A stretch of 64,000 nt of DNA. Origin: JAOTZA01 sp965224065 (GTDB lineage Bacteria; Acidobacteriota; Thermoanaerobaculia; Multivoradales; JAHEKO01). The stretch spans positions 186,001 through 250,000 of the forward strand of contig CBDCYF010000005.1 of assembly GCA_965224065.1 (NCBI GenBank). Reading direction: 5' to 3'. The notes beneath the pieces are model-generated. The model was not told where the DNA came from. It saw nothing but the letters and a program-made list of their open reading frames with translations, and did not search any database. This document shows, one piece after another, positions 24,805 through 32,532 of this stretch (position 1 is the first letter of the stretch; each line of letters starts with the position of its first letter). Made by a program: the position numbers and the translations under genes.

Positions 24805-25598
24805 GCGCCGAGACGCCTCCGCGGCTGCTGACGATCGCCGGGTCCGACTCGGGCGGTGGCGCGGGAATCCAAGCCGATCTCAAGACCTTCGCTGCGCACG
24901 GCGTCTTTGGCATGAGCGCGTTGACCGCGGTGACCGCGCAAAACACGGTCGAGGTAGCGGCGGTGCACCGGCTTCCCGCAGTGATAGTCCGGGCTCAGAT
25001 CGACGCGGTCTTCGACGACCTCGGTGTGGACGCGGTCAAGATCGGGATGCTCGGAGACGCCGAGACCGTCGAGGCTGTGGCCGATTGTCTGCGGCGCCAC
25101 CCCACGGTCCCGGTGGTCCTCGATCCGGTCATGGTCGCCAAAAGCGGCGATCGCCTGCTGCGAGAAGAGGCAATCACCACGCTGCGAGAGCGGCTCCTGC
25201 CGCTGGCGGACCTAGTCACGCCGAATCTGCCCGAGGCCGAAGTTTTGGCCGAAGCGCCGGAGGGGGCGGCGATGGACGAGCTGATGACACGGCTGCGAGA
25301 CCGGGGGGCCAAGGGAATTCTGGTCAAGGGCGGCCATGCCGCCGGCGACGAGATCGTGGATGTCCTCGAGATCGAGGGAAAGCGACATGTGTTCCGGCAT
25401 CCACGAATCCATACAACCTCGACTCACGGCACCGGTTGCACGCTGTCGGCGGCGATCGCCGCCCGGCTCGGTCGCGGCGATGATCTGGTGACCGCGGTTG
25501 GCGGCGCCATCGACTATCTGCAGCGAGCCGTGGCATCGGCGTTTGCGCTCGGCGCGGGGCACGGCCCGGTCAACCACTTCCCGGAGGGCCGGGTTTGA
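24801..25598 (+). CDS. thiD: hydroxymethylpyrimidine/phosphomethylpyrimidine kinase
   Basis: 265-aa ribokinase-fold enzyme that phosphorylates HMP and HMP-P for thiamine synthesis. Motifs are LLTIAGSDSGGGAGIQADLK, which binds the pyrimidine, the AVTAQNTVEV segment, VVLDPVMVAKSGDRLL, the LVTPNLPEAEVL loop and the C-terminal anion hole/catalytic Asp region THGTGCTLSAAIA. There is no fused ThiE or TenA domain. GTG 24801 overlaps the lgt stop by 4 bp. That rules out a long leader, and no TPP riboswitch precedes it. Confidence 0.95.
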   Translation: MSAETPPRLLTIAGSDSGGGAGIQADLKTFAAHGVFGMSALTAVTAQNTVEVAAVHRLPAVIVRAQIDAVFDDLGVDAVKIGMLGDAETVEAVADCLRRHPTVPVVLDPVMVAKSGDRLLREEAITTLRERLLPLADLVTPNLPEAEVLAEAPEGAAMDELMTRLRDRGAKGILVKGGHAAGDEIVDVLEIEGKRHVFRHPRIHTTSTHGTGCTLSAAIAARLGRGDDLVTAVGGAIDYLQRAVASAFALGAGHGPVNHFPEGRV

Positions 25599-26593
25599 AA
25601 AACGATCGAAGGATCTTTGATCTGATCGTGGTCGGGGCCGGGCCGACCGGGATCGCCATCGGAGCGGCCTGCCGCCAGCGCGGTCTCGACGCCCTCCTGG
25701 TGGACCGCGGCGAGTTGGCCGCCAACCTGCTCGGTTTTCCGTCCTACATGAAATTCTTCACCACCCGCGATCTGCTGGAGATCGCCGGGGTGCCGTTTGC
25801 CATTCCCCACGACAAGCCCACCCGGCGGGAGGCCTTGGCCTACTACCGGGCGGTGGCCCGCAAGTTCGATCTCGAAGTGGCGCAGGGCGAGGAAGTGACC
25901 GCAGTGGAGCGGCAGGACGGTACCTTTGTGGTCGCCACCCGGTCGGATTCGGGCGAGCGCAGTCACCACGGGCGGGCGGTGGCCCTGGCAACGGGTTATT
26001 TTCACCGGCCGCGGCGGCTGGACGTCGAGGGCGAGGAGCAGCCGTGGGTGCGCTCGCGGTACAAGGAGCCCTACGGTCACTACGGCCGGCGAGTCGCGGT
26101 CGTGGGTGGGGGCAATTCGGCGGTGGAGGCGGCCCTGGATCTGTGGCGAAACGGCGTCGCCGTCACGCTGATCCACCGTGGGCTCGAGGTGAAGCCGACC
26201 GTCAAGTACTGGCTCAAGCCGGATTTCGAGAACCGCGTCCGCGAGGGCTCGATCGAGGCTCGCTTCAACTGCACCGTCACTTCGTTTGGCGCTCACGAAG
26301 TGCGGCTCTCGAGCCCATCGGGAGAAGAGACGCTCGCGGCCGACACCGCCTATGTCCTGATCGGCTATACGCCGGACGCGGATCTGGAGCGCCGCTGTGG
26401 CATCCGCGTCCACCCGGAGACCCTGGTGCCCGAATTCGATCCCGAGACCTGCGAGTCCAACGTCGAAGGGCTGTACATTGCCGGGACGCTCCAGTCCGGC
26501 CTCGACCTGGGGCGGATCTTTATCGAGAACTCCCGCGAGCACGCGGTGCGGGTCGTCGAGCACCTGGCGAGTCGTCTCGAGACGATTCGCTAA
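25595..26593 (+). CDS. ypdA: YpdA family putative bacillithiol disulfide reductase
   Basis: 332-aa FAD/NAD(P)H-dependent oxidoreductase. It shows two Rossmann motifs, LIVVGAGPTGIAIGAAC for FAD near residue 12 and VAVVGGGNSAVEAALDL for NADPH near 170. YpdA-type features are GELAANLLGFPSYMKFFTTR and ATGYFHRPRRLDVEGEE, and the C-terminal GLYIAGTLQSGLDLGRIFIE binds the flavin again. There is no CxxC pair, unlike thioredoxin reductase. In Firmicutes this group reduces bacillithiol disulfide; whether this organism makes bacillithiol cannot be seen here. TTG 25595 overlaps the thiD stop (TTGA). Confidence 0.88.
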   Translation: MKNDRRIFDLIVVGAGPTGIAIGAACRQRGLDALLVDRGELAANLLGFPSYMKFFTTRDLLEIAGVPFAIPHDKPTRREALAYYRAVARKFDLEVAQGEEVTAVERQDGTFVVATRSDSGERSHHGRAVALATGYFHRPRRLDVEGEEQPWVRSRYKEPYGHYGRRVAVVGGGNSAVEAALDLWRNGVAVTLIHRGLEVKPTVKYWLKPDFENRVREGSIEARFNCTVTSFGAHEVRLSSPSGEETLAADTAYVLIGYTPDADLERRCGIRVHPETLVPEFDPETCESNVEGLYIAGTLQSGLDLGRIFIENSREHAVRVVEHLASRLETIR

Positions 26594-26616
26594 GATAAGC
26601 GCTCTCGGGGTCGAAG

Positions 26617-28320
26617 ATGAAGATGCGGCTCGCAGTGGTGGCGGCCGGTGCGCTGTTTCTCTCCGCGGTGTGGACACCGAAGATCACCGCGCAGGGCGAA
26701 GGTGCGCCGTCTGCGCTGCCCGGCGTCTTTGGCGAGATCCTCGATGTACGGGTGGTCAACATCGAAGTGGTGGTGACCGACAAGTCGGGGCTGCCGGTGC
26801 GGGGCCTGACGGCCGAGGACTTCCGGCTCTTGGTGGATGGGCAAGAGGTGGACATCGACTATTTCAGCGAGGTCCGCGGTGGTCTGACGCTCGACCCGGG
26901 CGCCGGGGCCGAGGAGCTGCTGCCCGGTGTTCCGGCGCTGGCTCCCGGCGAGCCGGTCGGCACCAGCTACCTGGTCTTTGTGGACGACTTTTTTGCCGTG
27001 GCCTCGGACCGGGATCGTGTTCTGAACGCGATGATCGACGATCTACCGTTGCTGGCTCCCGAGGACCGGATGGCGGTCGTGGCGTACGACGGCAAGAACC
27101 TCGAGATGCTGTCGACCTGGAGTCAGTCGGTCGAGCGCCTGCGCCGGGTGCTGCGCGACGCCAAGCTACGGCCCGCCCGGGGGCTCCAGCGACGGGTCGA
27201 GCGGCGTCAGTTCGAGCAGTCTTTCTCCACGCTCGACTCGCTGGTTCTGCTGGGAGACGAGACCGGGCTGCCCTCGTTTATCACCGAGCTCAACATCGAC
27301 GAGCGCGCCTATGTGCAGCGGCTCTCCGAACAGCTCAACCGATCGGTGGCAGCCGCCAGCGCCACGCTGCGCAGCTTTGCCAAGCCGCCCGGGCGGAAGG
27401 TGATGCTGCTGCTTTCGGGGGGGTGGCCCTTTATCCCGGCCGACTATGTCGTCGGCGACATCAGCCGGTCCATTGTCCACCGCGAGGGCCCCTTTGGCGA
27501 CAATCTGTACCGCCGTTTGAGCGAGACCGCCAACCTTCTGGGCTACACGATCTACCCGGTAGATCTGCCCGGGATGGACGAGACCGTGGTCGATTTTTCG
27601 CTACGCTCTTCGCGTCCCACCCAGGCGGTCAACGCCGGCTTTCTGCGCGAGCAGGAAGTGCACGACACGCTGCGCTTTCTGGCCCGCGAGACCGGTGGGC
27701 GGGCGCTGATCAATAGCCGGCGCCTCGATGCCTTCGCCGACATCGTCGCCGATACGCGCTCCTATTACTGGTTGGGCTTTAGCCCCGAGCGGGCGTGGGA
27801 TGACGAGCGCCACTCGGTACGGGTCGAGGTCACCAGCCCGTCTTTCCGGGTTCGTTCCAGGCGCGGTTTTCTGGACACCTCGCGCGAGCGCGAGGTCGAT
27901 ATGTCGATCGAGAGCTCCCTGCTGTTTGGCAACACCGCCGGAAACGACACCCTGCGGGCCTCGCTCGATCACCCGGTCCCCGCCGGGCGAAGACGGATGA
28001 GCACGACCCTGACCGTGACGATCCCGCTGGACCAGGTGACCTTTCTCCCGGTGGGCGACACCCTGGCGACACAGCTCGAGCTGCGGGTCGGAGTGATCGA
28101 CGCGGACGGCCAGCAGGCCGAGATGCCGGTGATTCCTCTGGCGGTCGCTTCGGACAAGGAGCCGTCGGCGGGTGCCGTCGGGAGCTACGAGACCACGCTG
28201 CTTCTCAGGCGCAAACCGCACCGTGTGGTGGTGGCGATCTACGACCCGGTGAGTGGTAGGATTTTGTCCAGCGGCCTGGAGATCTTCCCGCCCAATCAAC
28301 GCCGCAAAAAGCGTCCATGA
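26617..28320 (+). CDS. secreted VWFA-related protein (acidobacterial type), copy 1
   Basis: 567-aa exported protein with a signal peptide (AVVAAGALFLSAVWTPKITAQ). After it comes a conserved beta domain (VRVVNIEVVVTDKSGLPVRG, LTAEDFRLLVDGQEVDI). A von Willebrand A-like domain of about 270 residues follows (TSYLVFVDDFFAVASDRDRVL, LLAPEDRMAVVAYDG, GRKVMLLLSGGWPF). After that come a YYWLGFSPERAWDDERHSVR segment and a C-terminal beta domain. The order matches proteins known from Acidobacteriota genomes as VWFA-related acidobacterial domain proteins. Their function is unknown. The MIDAS-like motif (VDDF) is incomplete compared with DxSxS. The paralog downstream overlaps by 4 bp. Confidence 0.85.
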   Translation: MKMRLAVVAAGALFLSAVWTPKITAQGEGAPSALPGVFGEILDVRVVNIEVVVTDKSGLPVRGLTAEDFRLLVDGQEVDIDYFSEVRGGLTLDPGAGAEELLPGVPALAPGEPVGTSYLVFVDDFFAVASDRDRVLNAMIDDLPLLAPEDRMAVVAYDGKNLEMLSTWSQSVERLRRVLRDAKLRPARGLQRRVERRQFEQSFSTLDSLVLLGDETGLPSFITELNIDERAYVQRLSEQLNRSVAAASATLRSFAKPPGRKVMLLLSGGWPFIPADYVVGDISRSIVHREGPFGDNLYRRLSETANLLGYTIYPVDLPGMDETVVDFSLRSSRPTQAVNAGFLREQEVHDTLRFLARETGGRALINSRRLDAFADIVADTRSYYWLGFSPERAWDDERHSVRVEVTSPSFRVRSRRGFLDTSREREVDMSIESSLLFGNTAGNDTLRASLDHPVPAGRRRMSTTLTVTIPLDQVTFLPVGDTLATQLELRVGVIDADGQQAEMPVIPLAVASDKEPSAGAVGSYETTLLLRRKPHRVVVAIYDPVSGRILSSGLEIFPPNQRRKKRP

Positions 28321-30050
28321 CTCTCGAGATGTTTCGCCAACGGCCGCGTCGCGCCATGATGTCGGCGGCGATCCTGGCATTCGCGTTATGCGCGGTCGTC
28401 ATGGCGCAGTCCGAGGACGCCCCACCGGAGCTCGAGGAGATCTTCTCGGAGGTCGTCGACGTCAACGTCGTCAACGTCGAGGTCTATGTCACCGACAAAA
28501 AGGGCAACCCCATTACCGGGCTGACCCGCGAGGATTTTCGGGTCTTCGAGGACAAGCGCCCGGTGACCGTAACCAACTTCTACGTCATGGAGGACGGTCG
28601 CCCGGTGGGTCCATCGGCAGTCGAAGCGGTCGAGGCCGCCGTGCCTCCACCGCCGGAGGAGCGGGTTCCGGGGCTACCGCCCGGTCCACCGCCGGTTCCG
28701 GACCAGCAGCGGCTCAGCCTGGTGATCTACATCGACAATTTCAACATCCGGCCGTTCAACCGCAACCGCGTCCTGCGCCGGGTACGACAGTTTCTGAGCG
28801 ACCACCTCGACAGTGGCGACCGGGTGATGCTGGTCTCCTATCAGCGCACGCTCAAGGTGCAGCATCCGTTCACCAGCGATCCAAAGCTCATCTCGAGCGC
28901 GTTGTTCGATCTCGAGAAGATGGTCGGTCACGCGGTGACCGAAGACGCCGACCGTGCCGAAATCCTCGAGGCGATCGGCGAGGCCGAGAGTCTCGGAGAG
29001 GTGGAGTGGCGGGTGCGGCAGTTCGCCGAGTCCGAGTACAGCGATCTGATGTTCACAATCGACGCGATGAACGAGCTGGTGGACTCGTTGGGTGGTCTCC
29101 CGGGGCGAAAGGCGGTGCTCTACGTCAGCGACGGTCTGCCGATGAAGCCGGCCGACGATCTCTACCACGCGCTGTTGCGGAAGTTTTCCGACAGCTCGGT
29201 GCTGTCCCGGTCGAGCGACTACATGGCTTCGCGTCGCTTCAACGAGCTGGTGGCGCGCTCCAACTCCAACCGCGTGACCTTCTATACCATCGACGCCGCC
29301 GGCTTGAGGGTCCCCAACTCGCTCTCGGTTGCGCACCGCAGGTCGGCGGTCGGCAACTTTGACACGTTGGTGGACTCGATCAACTTCTCCAACCTGCAGA
29401 GCACCATCCGGATGATCGCCGACGAGACCGGGGGTTTTGCGATCACCAACACCAACGACCCCACCAGCGGCCTCGACCGGATGGCCTCGGATTTCACCAC
29501 CTACTACTCGCTGGGGTACCCGTCGACCGCCGGAGAGGACGGCCGGTACCACCGCATCAAGGTCGAAGTGGACCGACCCGGCGTCCAGGTGCGGCACCGC
29601 GAGGGCTACCGCGGCAAGAGTCTCTTTCGCCGCATGGCGGACGGCACCACTTCGACCCTGCTCTACGGATTCGAGCGCAACCCGCTGGCCGTCACCCTTG
29701 CCGTGGGAGGCGGCAGTCCGTCCAAGGGCGGGCACTTTGTAGTCCCGATGGAGATCCGGCTTCCGCTGGCCAAGGTGGTGCTGGTGCCGAGAGACGAGTT
29801 CCACCACGGCAAGGTGAAGGTCTATCTCTCGGCCCTCGACGAGCAGGGTCGGATGGCCGACGTGCAGGAAATCCCGGTCGACATCCGGATACCCAACGCC
29901 GATCTCGAGGATGCCCTGGGGAAGGCCTGGGGCCATCGAGTGGAGCTCCAGATGCGGGGTGGCAGCCAGAGGGTGGCGGTGGGTGTCCGCGACGAGGTGG
30001 GGGCCACCGAGTCGTTTGTCTCGAGATCGGTGAATGTCGGGAGTGGATAA
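28317..30050 (+). CDS. secreted VWFA-related protein (acidobacterial type), copy 2
   Basis: 577-aa paralog of the preceding gene with the same layout. It has a signal peptide (MMSAAILAFALCAVVMAQ) and a beta domain (VVDVNVVNVEVYVTDKKGNP, LTREDFRVFEDKRPVTV). A Pro-rich stretch (PPPPEERVPGLPPGPPPVP) and a VWFA-like domain follow (LSLVIYIDNFNIRPFNRNRVL, GLPGRKAVLYVSDGLPMKP). The TTYYSLGYPSTAGEDGRYHR segment and C-terminal strands complete the match. The DxN in place of DxSxS means classical metal-dependent MIDAS binding is uncertain. ATG 28317 overlaps the first paralog stop (ATGA), so the two are co-expressed and may form a heteromer. Confidence 0.85.
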   Translation: MTLEMFRQRPRRAMMSAAILAFALCAVVMAQSEDAPPELEEIFSEVVDVNVVNVEVYVTDKKGNPITGLTREDFRVFEDKRPVTVTNFYVMEDGRPVGPSAVEAVEAAVPPPPEERVPGLPPGPPPVPDQQRLSLVIYIDNFNIRPFNRNRVLRRVRQFLSDHLDSGDRVMLVSYQRTLKVQHPFTSDPKLISSALFDLEKMVGHAVTEDADRAEILEAIGEAESLGEVEWRVRQFAESEYSDLMFTIDAMNELVDSLGGLPGRKAVLYVSDGLPMKPADDLYHALLRKFSDSSVLSRSSDYMASRRFNELVARSNSNRVTFYTIDAAGLRVPNSLSVAHRRSAVGNFDTLVDSINFSNLQSTIRMIADETGGFAITNTNDPTSGLDRMASDFTTYYSLGYPSTAGEDGRYHRIKVEVDRPGVQVRHREGYRGKSLFRRMADGTTSTLLYGFERNPLAVTLAVGGGSPSKGGHFVVPMEIRLPLAKVVLVPRDEFHHGKVKVYLSALDEQGRMADVQEIPVDIRIPNADLEDALGKAWGHRVELQMRGGSQRVAVGVRDEVGATESFVSRSVNVGSG

Positions 30051-30136
30051 GACGGGGAGTGGATGAGATCGGAAGTGGGTGAGACCGGGAAGCGGGTGCC
30101 CCGCCGCCGGAGCCAGGCGGGACGCGGGAGCCGGTC

Positions 30137-30580
30137 ATGAAGCGGCTGCTCGAGAAAAAGGCCCAGTCCTTTGGCGCCCTCGGTCAGGCGGCCCTCGACC
30201 TGGCCAGAGCGGAGGGGCAGGCCCTGTCCGGCGAGCTCAAGGGCTCGGGAAAAGTACTGACCGGCTCGATCGTCCTGATCCTGCTGGGCTTGTTTACGCT
30301 GTTCTGGGCGCTGGGCGTGTTGGCGTTTTTTGCGGTCGAGCTGCTGGCCACTCAGTACCCGCGATGGGTCGCCGCCCTGGTGGTGTTTGGTTTTCTGTTG
30401 TTGTTGGCGGCGGCGCTGGCCGCCTTTGGTTGGGCCAGGATCAAGCGGATCGAAAAGCCGGCCGCGACGGTGCGCCGCCACTGGCTGGAGTATCGAGAGT
30501 GGTGGTCGGGGCGCTGGATCGGCGATCGGCGGGCCCACCGGGAAGAAATCGGTAGCGAGCCGCAAGACGGCGTGCACTAG
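30137..30580 (+). CDS. phage holin family / Holin-X-like membrane protein
   Basis: 147-aa protein with an amphipathic N-terminal helix (GALGQAALDLARAEGQALSGEL), two adjacent membrane segments at about 47-72 and 78-103 (VLILLGLFTLFWALGVLAFF; WVAALVVFGFLLLLAAALAA) and a basic C-terminal tail. The pattern matches the putative Actinobacterial Holin-X family (DUF1469-like), which is chromosomal and not tied to phage lysis. GGGAG lies six bases before ATG 30137. The TAG stop falls inside the CTAG of the short palindrome that begins at 30577. Confidence 0.65.
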   Translation: MKRLLEKKAQSFGALGQAALDLARAEGQALSGELKGSGKVLTGSIVLILLGLFTLFWALGVLAFFAVELLATQYPRWVAALVVFGFLLLLAAALAAFGWARIKRIEKPAATVRRHWLEYREWWSGRWIGDRRAHREEIGSEPQDGVH

Positions 30581-30613
30581 CCCGACCGACCCCCGGTGGG
30601 GAGGTCAGACTAG
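30577..30613. repeat. 37-bp palindrome with CTAG ends (terminator-like)
   Basis: CTAG, GACC and CCCC on the left pair with GGGG, GGTC and CTAG on the right around the loop CGGT. The ends CTAGCCCGA and TCAGACTAG match the ends of the larger element at 5977-6159. In both places the upstream gene's TAG stop lies in the first CTAG, and the sequence after the last CTAG continues CCCG and, a little further, GGATCGGCC. Here the palindrome lies between convergent genes. A bidirectional transcription end is plausible; no T-tract is present. Confidence 0.65.
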
Positions 30614-30681
30614 CCCGATCTACCGGCGGATCGGCCGTTCGGCCCGGCCCTGCGCAAATGGGCGGGTGACGAACGGTGTAG

Positions 30682-30876
30682 CTACGCCGGCTCGGAAACG
30701 GGCCGCTTAAACACCATGGCGATGTTGTCGGTGGCGCCGCTCTTGAAGTTGACCGAGGTGATCGAGATCAGCTCCCAGCCGTCCTCGCCCAGGGTGTTGA
30801 GCTGCGAGGCCGCGTTGGGGTCGAGCCGATAGTTCTCGCTCCGAATGTTGATGATCTTGTACTCCCACTTCGTCAT
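30682..30876 (-). CDS. DUF4177 domain-containing small protein
   Basis: 64-aa protein fully covered by the DUF4177 pattern: an initial strand MTKWEYKIINIRSE, a helix with ASQLNTLGEDGWELISITSV and a last strand NIAMVFKRPV. AAGGAG lies five to six bases before the ATG (30876). The function is unknown; many bacteria carry such stand-alone copies. It is separated from the convergent holin-like gene by the 30577 palindrome and a second small hairpin (GGCCG/CGGCC at 30633-30644). Confidence 0.85.
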   Translation of the reverse strand: MTKWEYKIINIRSENYRLDPNAASQLNTLGEDGWELISITSVNFKSGATDNIAMVFKRPVSEPA

Positions 30877-30955
30877 GGCGACTCCTTCCAGCCTCGCCCC
30901 TGCCTCGCCAGCCTAGGCCATGGGCCACGCTGTGCGTTCCCTCATTTCTAACATT

Positions 30956-31741
30956 CTATCGTGAATTGGTCGTGCCCGGCCCGGTGTCGATACGGATCGT
31001 GTCCCCGGCTCGGATTCCCCAGCGTTGCGCCAGGCTCGATCCGGCCAGCGAGAGTTCCAGGGTGCCGAGCGAGCCGGGCAGAAGGCCGGCCTCGCCGGGC
31101 GGCAGCTCGGCGTAGTGGCCGACGAGCCGCGAGGTCTCGTGCTTCCCGACCGAGGCCGATGCGAATCCGTTCTCGATCCACGAGCTGGGAATATCGGTGA
31201 CCAGGTTCCCAAACCGGTCGATGTGGACAATCCGGCCGGCCAGATACCCGGGGTGACGCTCGGGTCCGCGAACCGCGATCCGGATCGGATCGAAGATGCG
31301 CGGACCCAGGCGCTCGAGCTCGCCACCGGCCGACAGATAGCCGGCGACCGGTGCAAACCGATCGCGTCCGTGGAATGTCTGACCGGGACCGTCGGTGAAG
31401 AGGTGGTCGGCGGTGACCGAGCGCACTTCGGCTCCCTCTACGATTCCGGTCAGCAAGCCGTTGTCCGGCGCGACATAGAAACCGGTCCCGGCCCGCGCCG
31501 CCAGGATCCGGCGGGAGCTCCCGACCCCGGGGTCGACGACCGCCAGATGGACGGTCCCCGGCGGGAACTCAGGCGCCGCCGCACGCAGCAGGAATCCGGC
31601 GCCCTCGATGTCGCCGGGTGCCACGTCATGCGAGAGGTCGGTCAGTAGGGCCTTGGGAGCGTGGCGCAAGACGACGCCCTTGACCGCGGCGACGTAGTAG
31701 TCGCGGGTCCCGAAATCGGTCAGCAGGGTGACGACGGGCAT
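30956..31741 (-). CDS. S-adenosyl-L-methionine hydroxide adenosyltransferase (DUF62)
   Basis: 261-aa member of the fluorinase/chlorinase-like DUF62 family. These enzymes use hydroxide to split SAM into adenosine and methionine. Family motifs are LLTDFGTRDYYVAAVKGVVL (N-terminal Asp), SHDVAPGDIEGAGFLLR, AVVDPGVGSSRRILAARAG, FYVAPDNGLLTG, the TFHGRDRFAPVAGYLS loop and the C-terminal IVHIDRFGNLVTDI. The halogenase-specific insertion is not seen, so SAM hydrolase activity is expected. ATG 31741 begins at the family N-terminus (MPVVTLLTDFG). It diverges from the TIGR04282-type gene with a 78-bp gap. Confidence 0.92.
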   Translation of the reverse strand: MPVVTLLTDFGTRDYYVAAVKGVVLRHAPKALLTDLSHDVAPGDIEGAGFLLRAAAPEFPPGTVHLAVVDPGVGSSRRILAARAGTGFYVAPDNGLLTGIVEGAEVRSVTADHLFTDGPGQTFHGRDRFAPVAGYLSAGGELERLGPRIFDPIRIAVRGPERHPGYLAGRIVHIDRFGNLVTDIPSSWIENGFASASVGKHETSRLVGHYAELPPGEAGLLPGSLGTLELSLAGSSLAQRWGIRAGDTIRIDTGPGTTNSR

Positions 31742-31819
31742 CGACTCATGATCTCCCGGTCGCCCGATCGGGGGCAAGGATGGCGCCTGTCCGGGCGTCC
31801 CGGCCGGTACAATCCGATC

Positions 31820-32515
31820 GTGAGCAGTGACCGCAAGCTGTGGGTGTTCACCAAGCCAGCGCGCCCCGGCCGGGTCAAGACCCGTCTGATCGGCGAATTG
31901 ACCTCGGACCAGGCGGCCGAGCTGCACGGAGCGTTTCTGGGGGATCTGCTGGCACGCTTGCGGTCCGGACCCTTCGATCTCGAGATCGCCTGGGCCCTCG
32001 AGGAGGCCGACTCGCTGCCGCCGGGCTCGGACTGGGGAGTGCGGGGTCGGCGGCAGGTCGGCTCGACGCTCGGTGAGCGGCTCTACCGCGCGCTGGCCGA
32101 GGCCGCGCGCGATCACCCCTTTGTGGCCGCGGTCGGCAGCGACCATCCCGAGCTTTCTCTGGCGACGGTCGCCGCCGCTTTTGAAGCGCTCGAAGCGGGA
32201 CGCGACGCCGTTCTGGGACCGGCCACCGACGGTGGCTATTACTTGATCGCTTTGCGCGCGTCGAGCGTCCGGCGCGAAATCTTTTCCGATATTCCGTGGA
32301 GCACCGGTGAGGTGCTGGCCGAGACCCGGCGGCGCTGCCACGAGTTGGATCTCGACCTGTTGCTGCTCGAGCCGGGGCACGATGTCGATACACCGGACGA
32401 TCTCGAACGGCTGGTCGCGACCCTGGCCGCGGCGCCGGAGCCGGGCTCGACGGTGCCGCCCTGCCCGCGGACCCGGGAGCTGCTCGTCTCCTGGGGCCGT
32501 CTGGCGGCTCTCTGA
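31820..32515 (+). CDS. TIGR04282/DUF2064 family glycosyltransferase-like protein
   Basis: 231-aa GT-A-fold nucleotidyl/glycosyltransferase-like protein. Motifs are WVFTKPARPGRVKTRLIGEL (nucleotide-binding N-terminus), GSTLGERLYRALAEA, VAAVGSDHPELSLATVAAAF (a DxD-like metal site, here SDHP), LGPATDGGYYLIALR and DVDTPDDLERL. The family is named rSAM/selenodomain-associated transferase 1 because it often accompanies those enzymes; none are adjacent here. GTG 31820 is the only start that keeps the N-terminal strand. nnrDE follows 17 bp downstream. Confidence 0.85.
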   Translation: MSSDRKLWVFTKPARPGRVKTRLIGELTSDQAAELHGAFLGDLLARLRSGPFDLEIAWALEEADSLPPGSDWGVRGRRQVGSTLGERLYRALAEAARDHPFVAAVGSDHPELSLATVAAAFEALEAGRDAVLGPATDGGYYLIALRASSVRREIFSDIPWSTGEVLAETRRRCHELDLDLLLLEPGHDVDTPDDLERLVATLAAAPEPGSTVPPCPRTRELLVSWGRLAAL

Positions 32516-32532
32516 GATCCGAGAACCCGACG

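Noticed and set aside
24801..24830. TPP riboswitch for thiD
   Set aside because: thiD overlaps lgt by 4 bp, leaving no leader, and no THI-box-like sequence was seen.
30137..30580. Prophage remnant because of a holin-like protein
   Set aside because: No other phage genes are near; Holin-X-like proteins are ordinary chromosomal membrane proteins.
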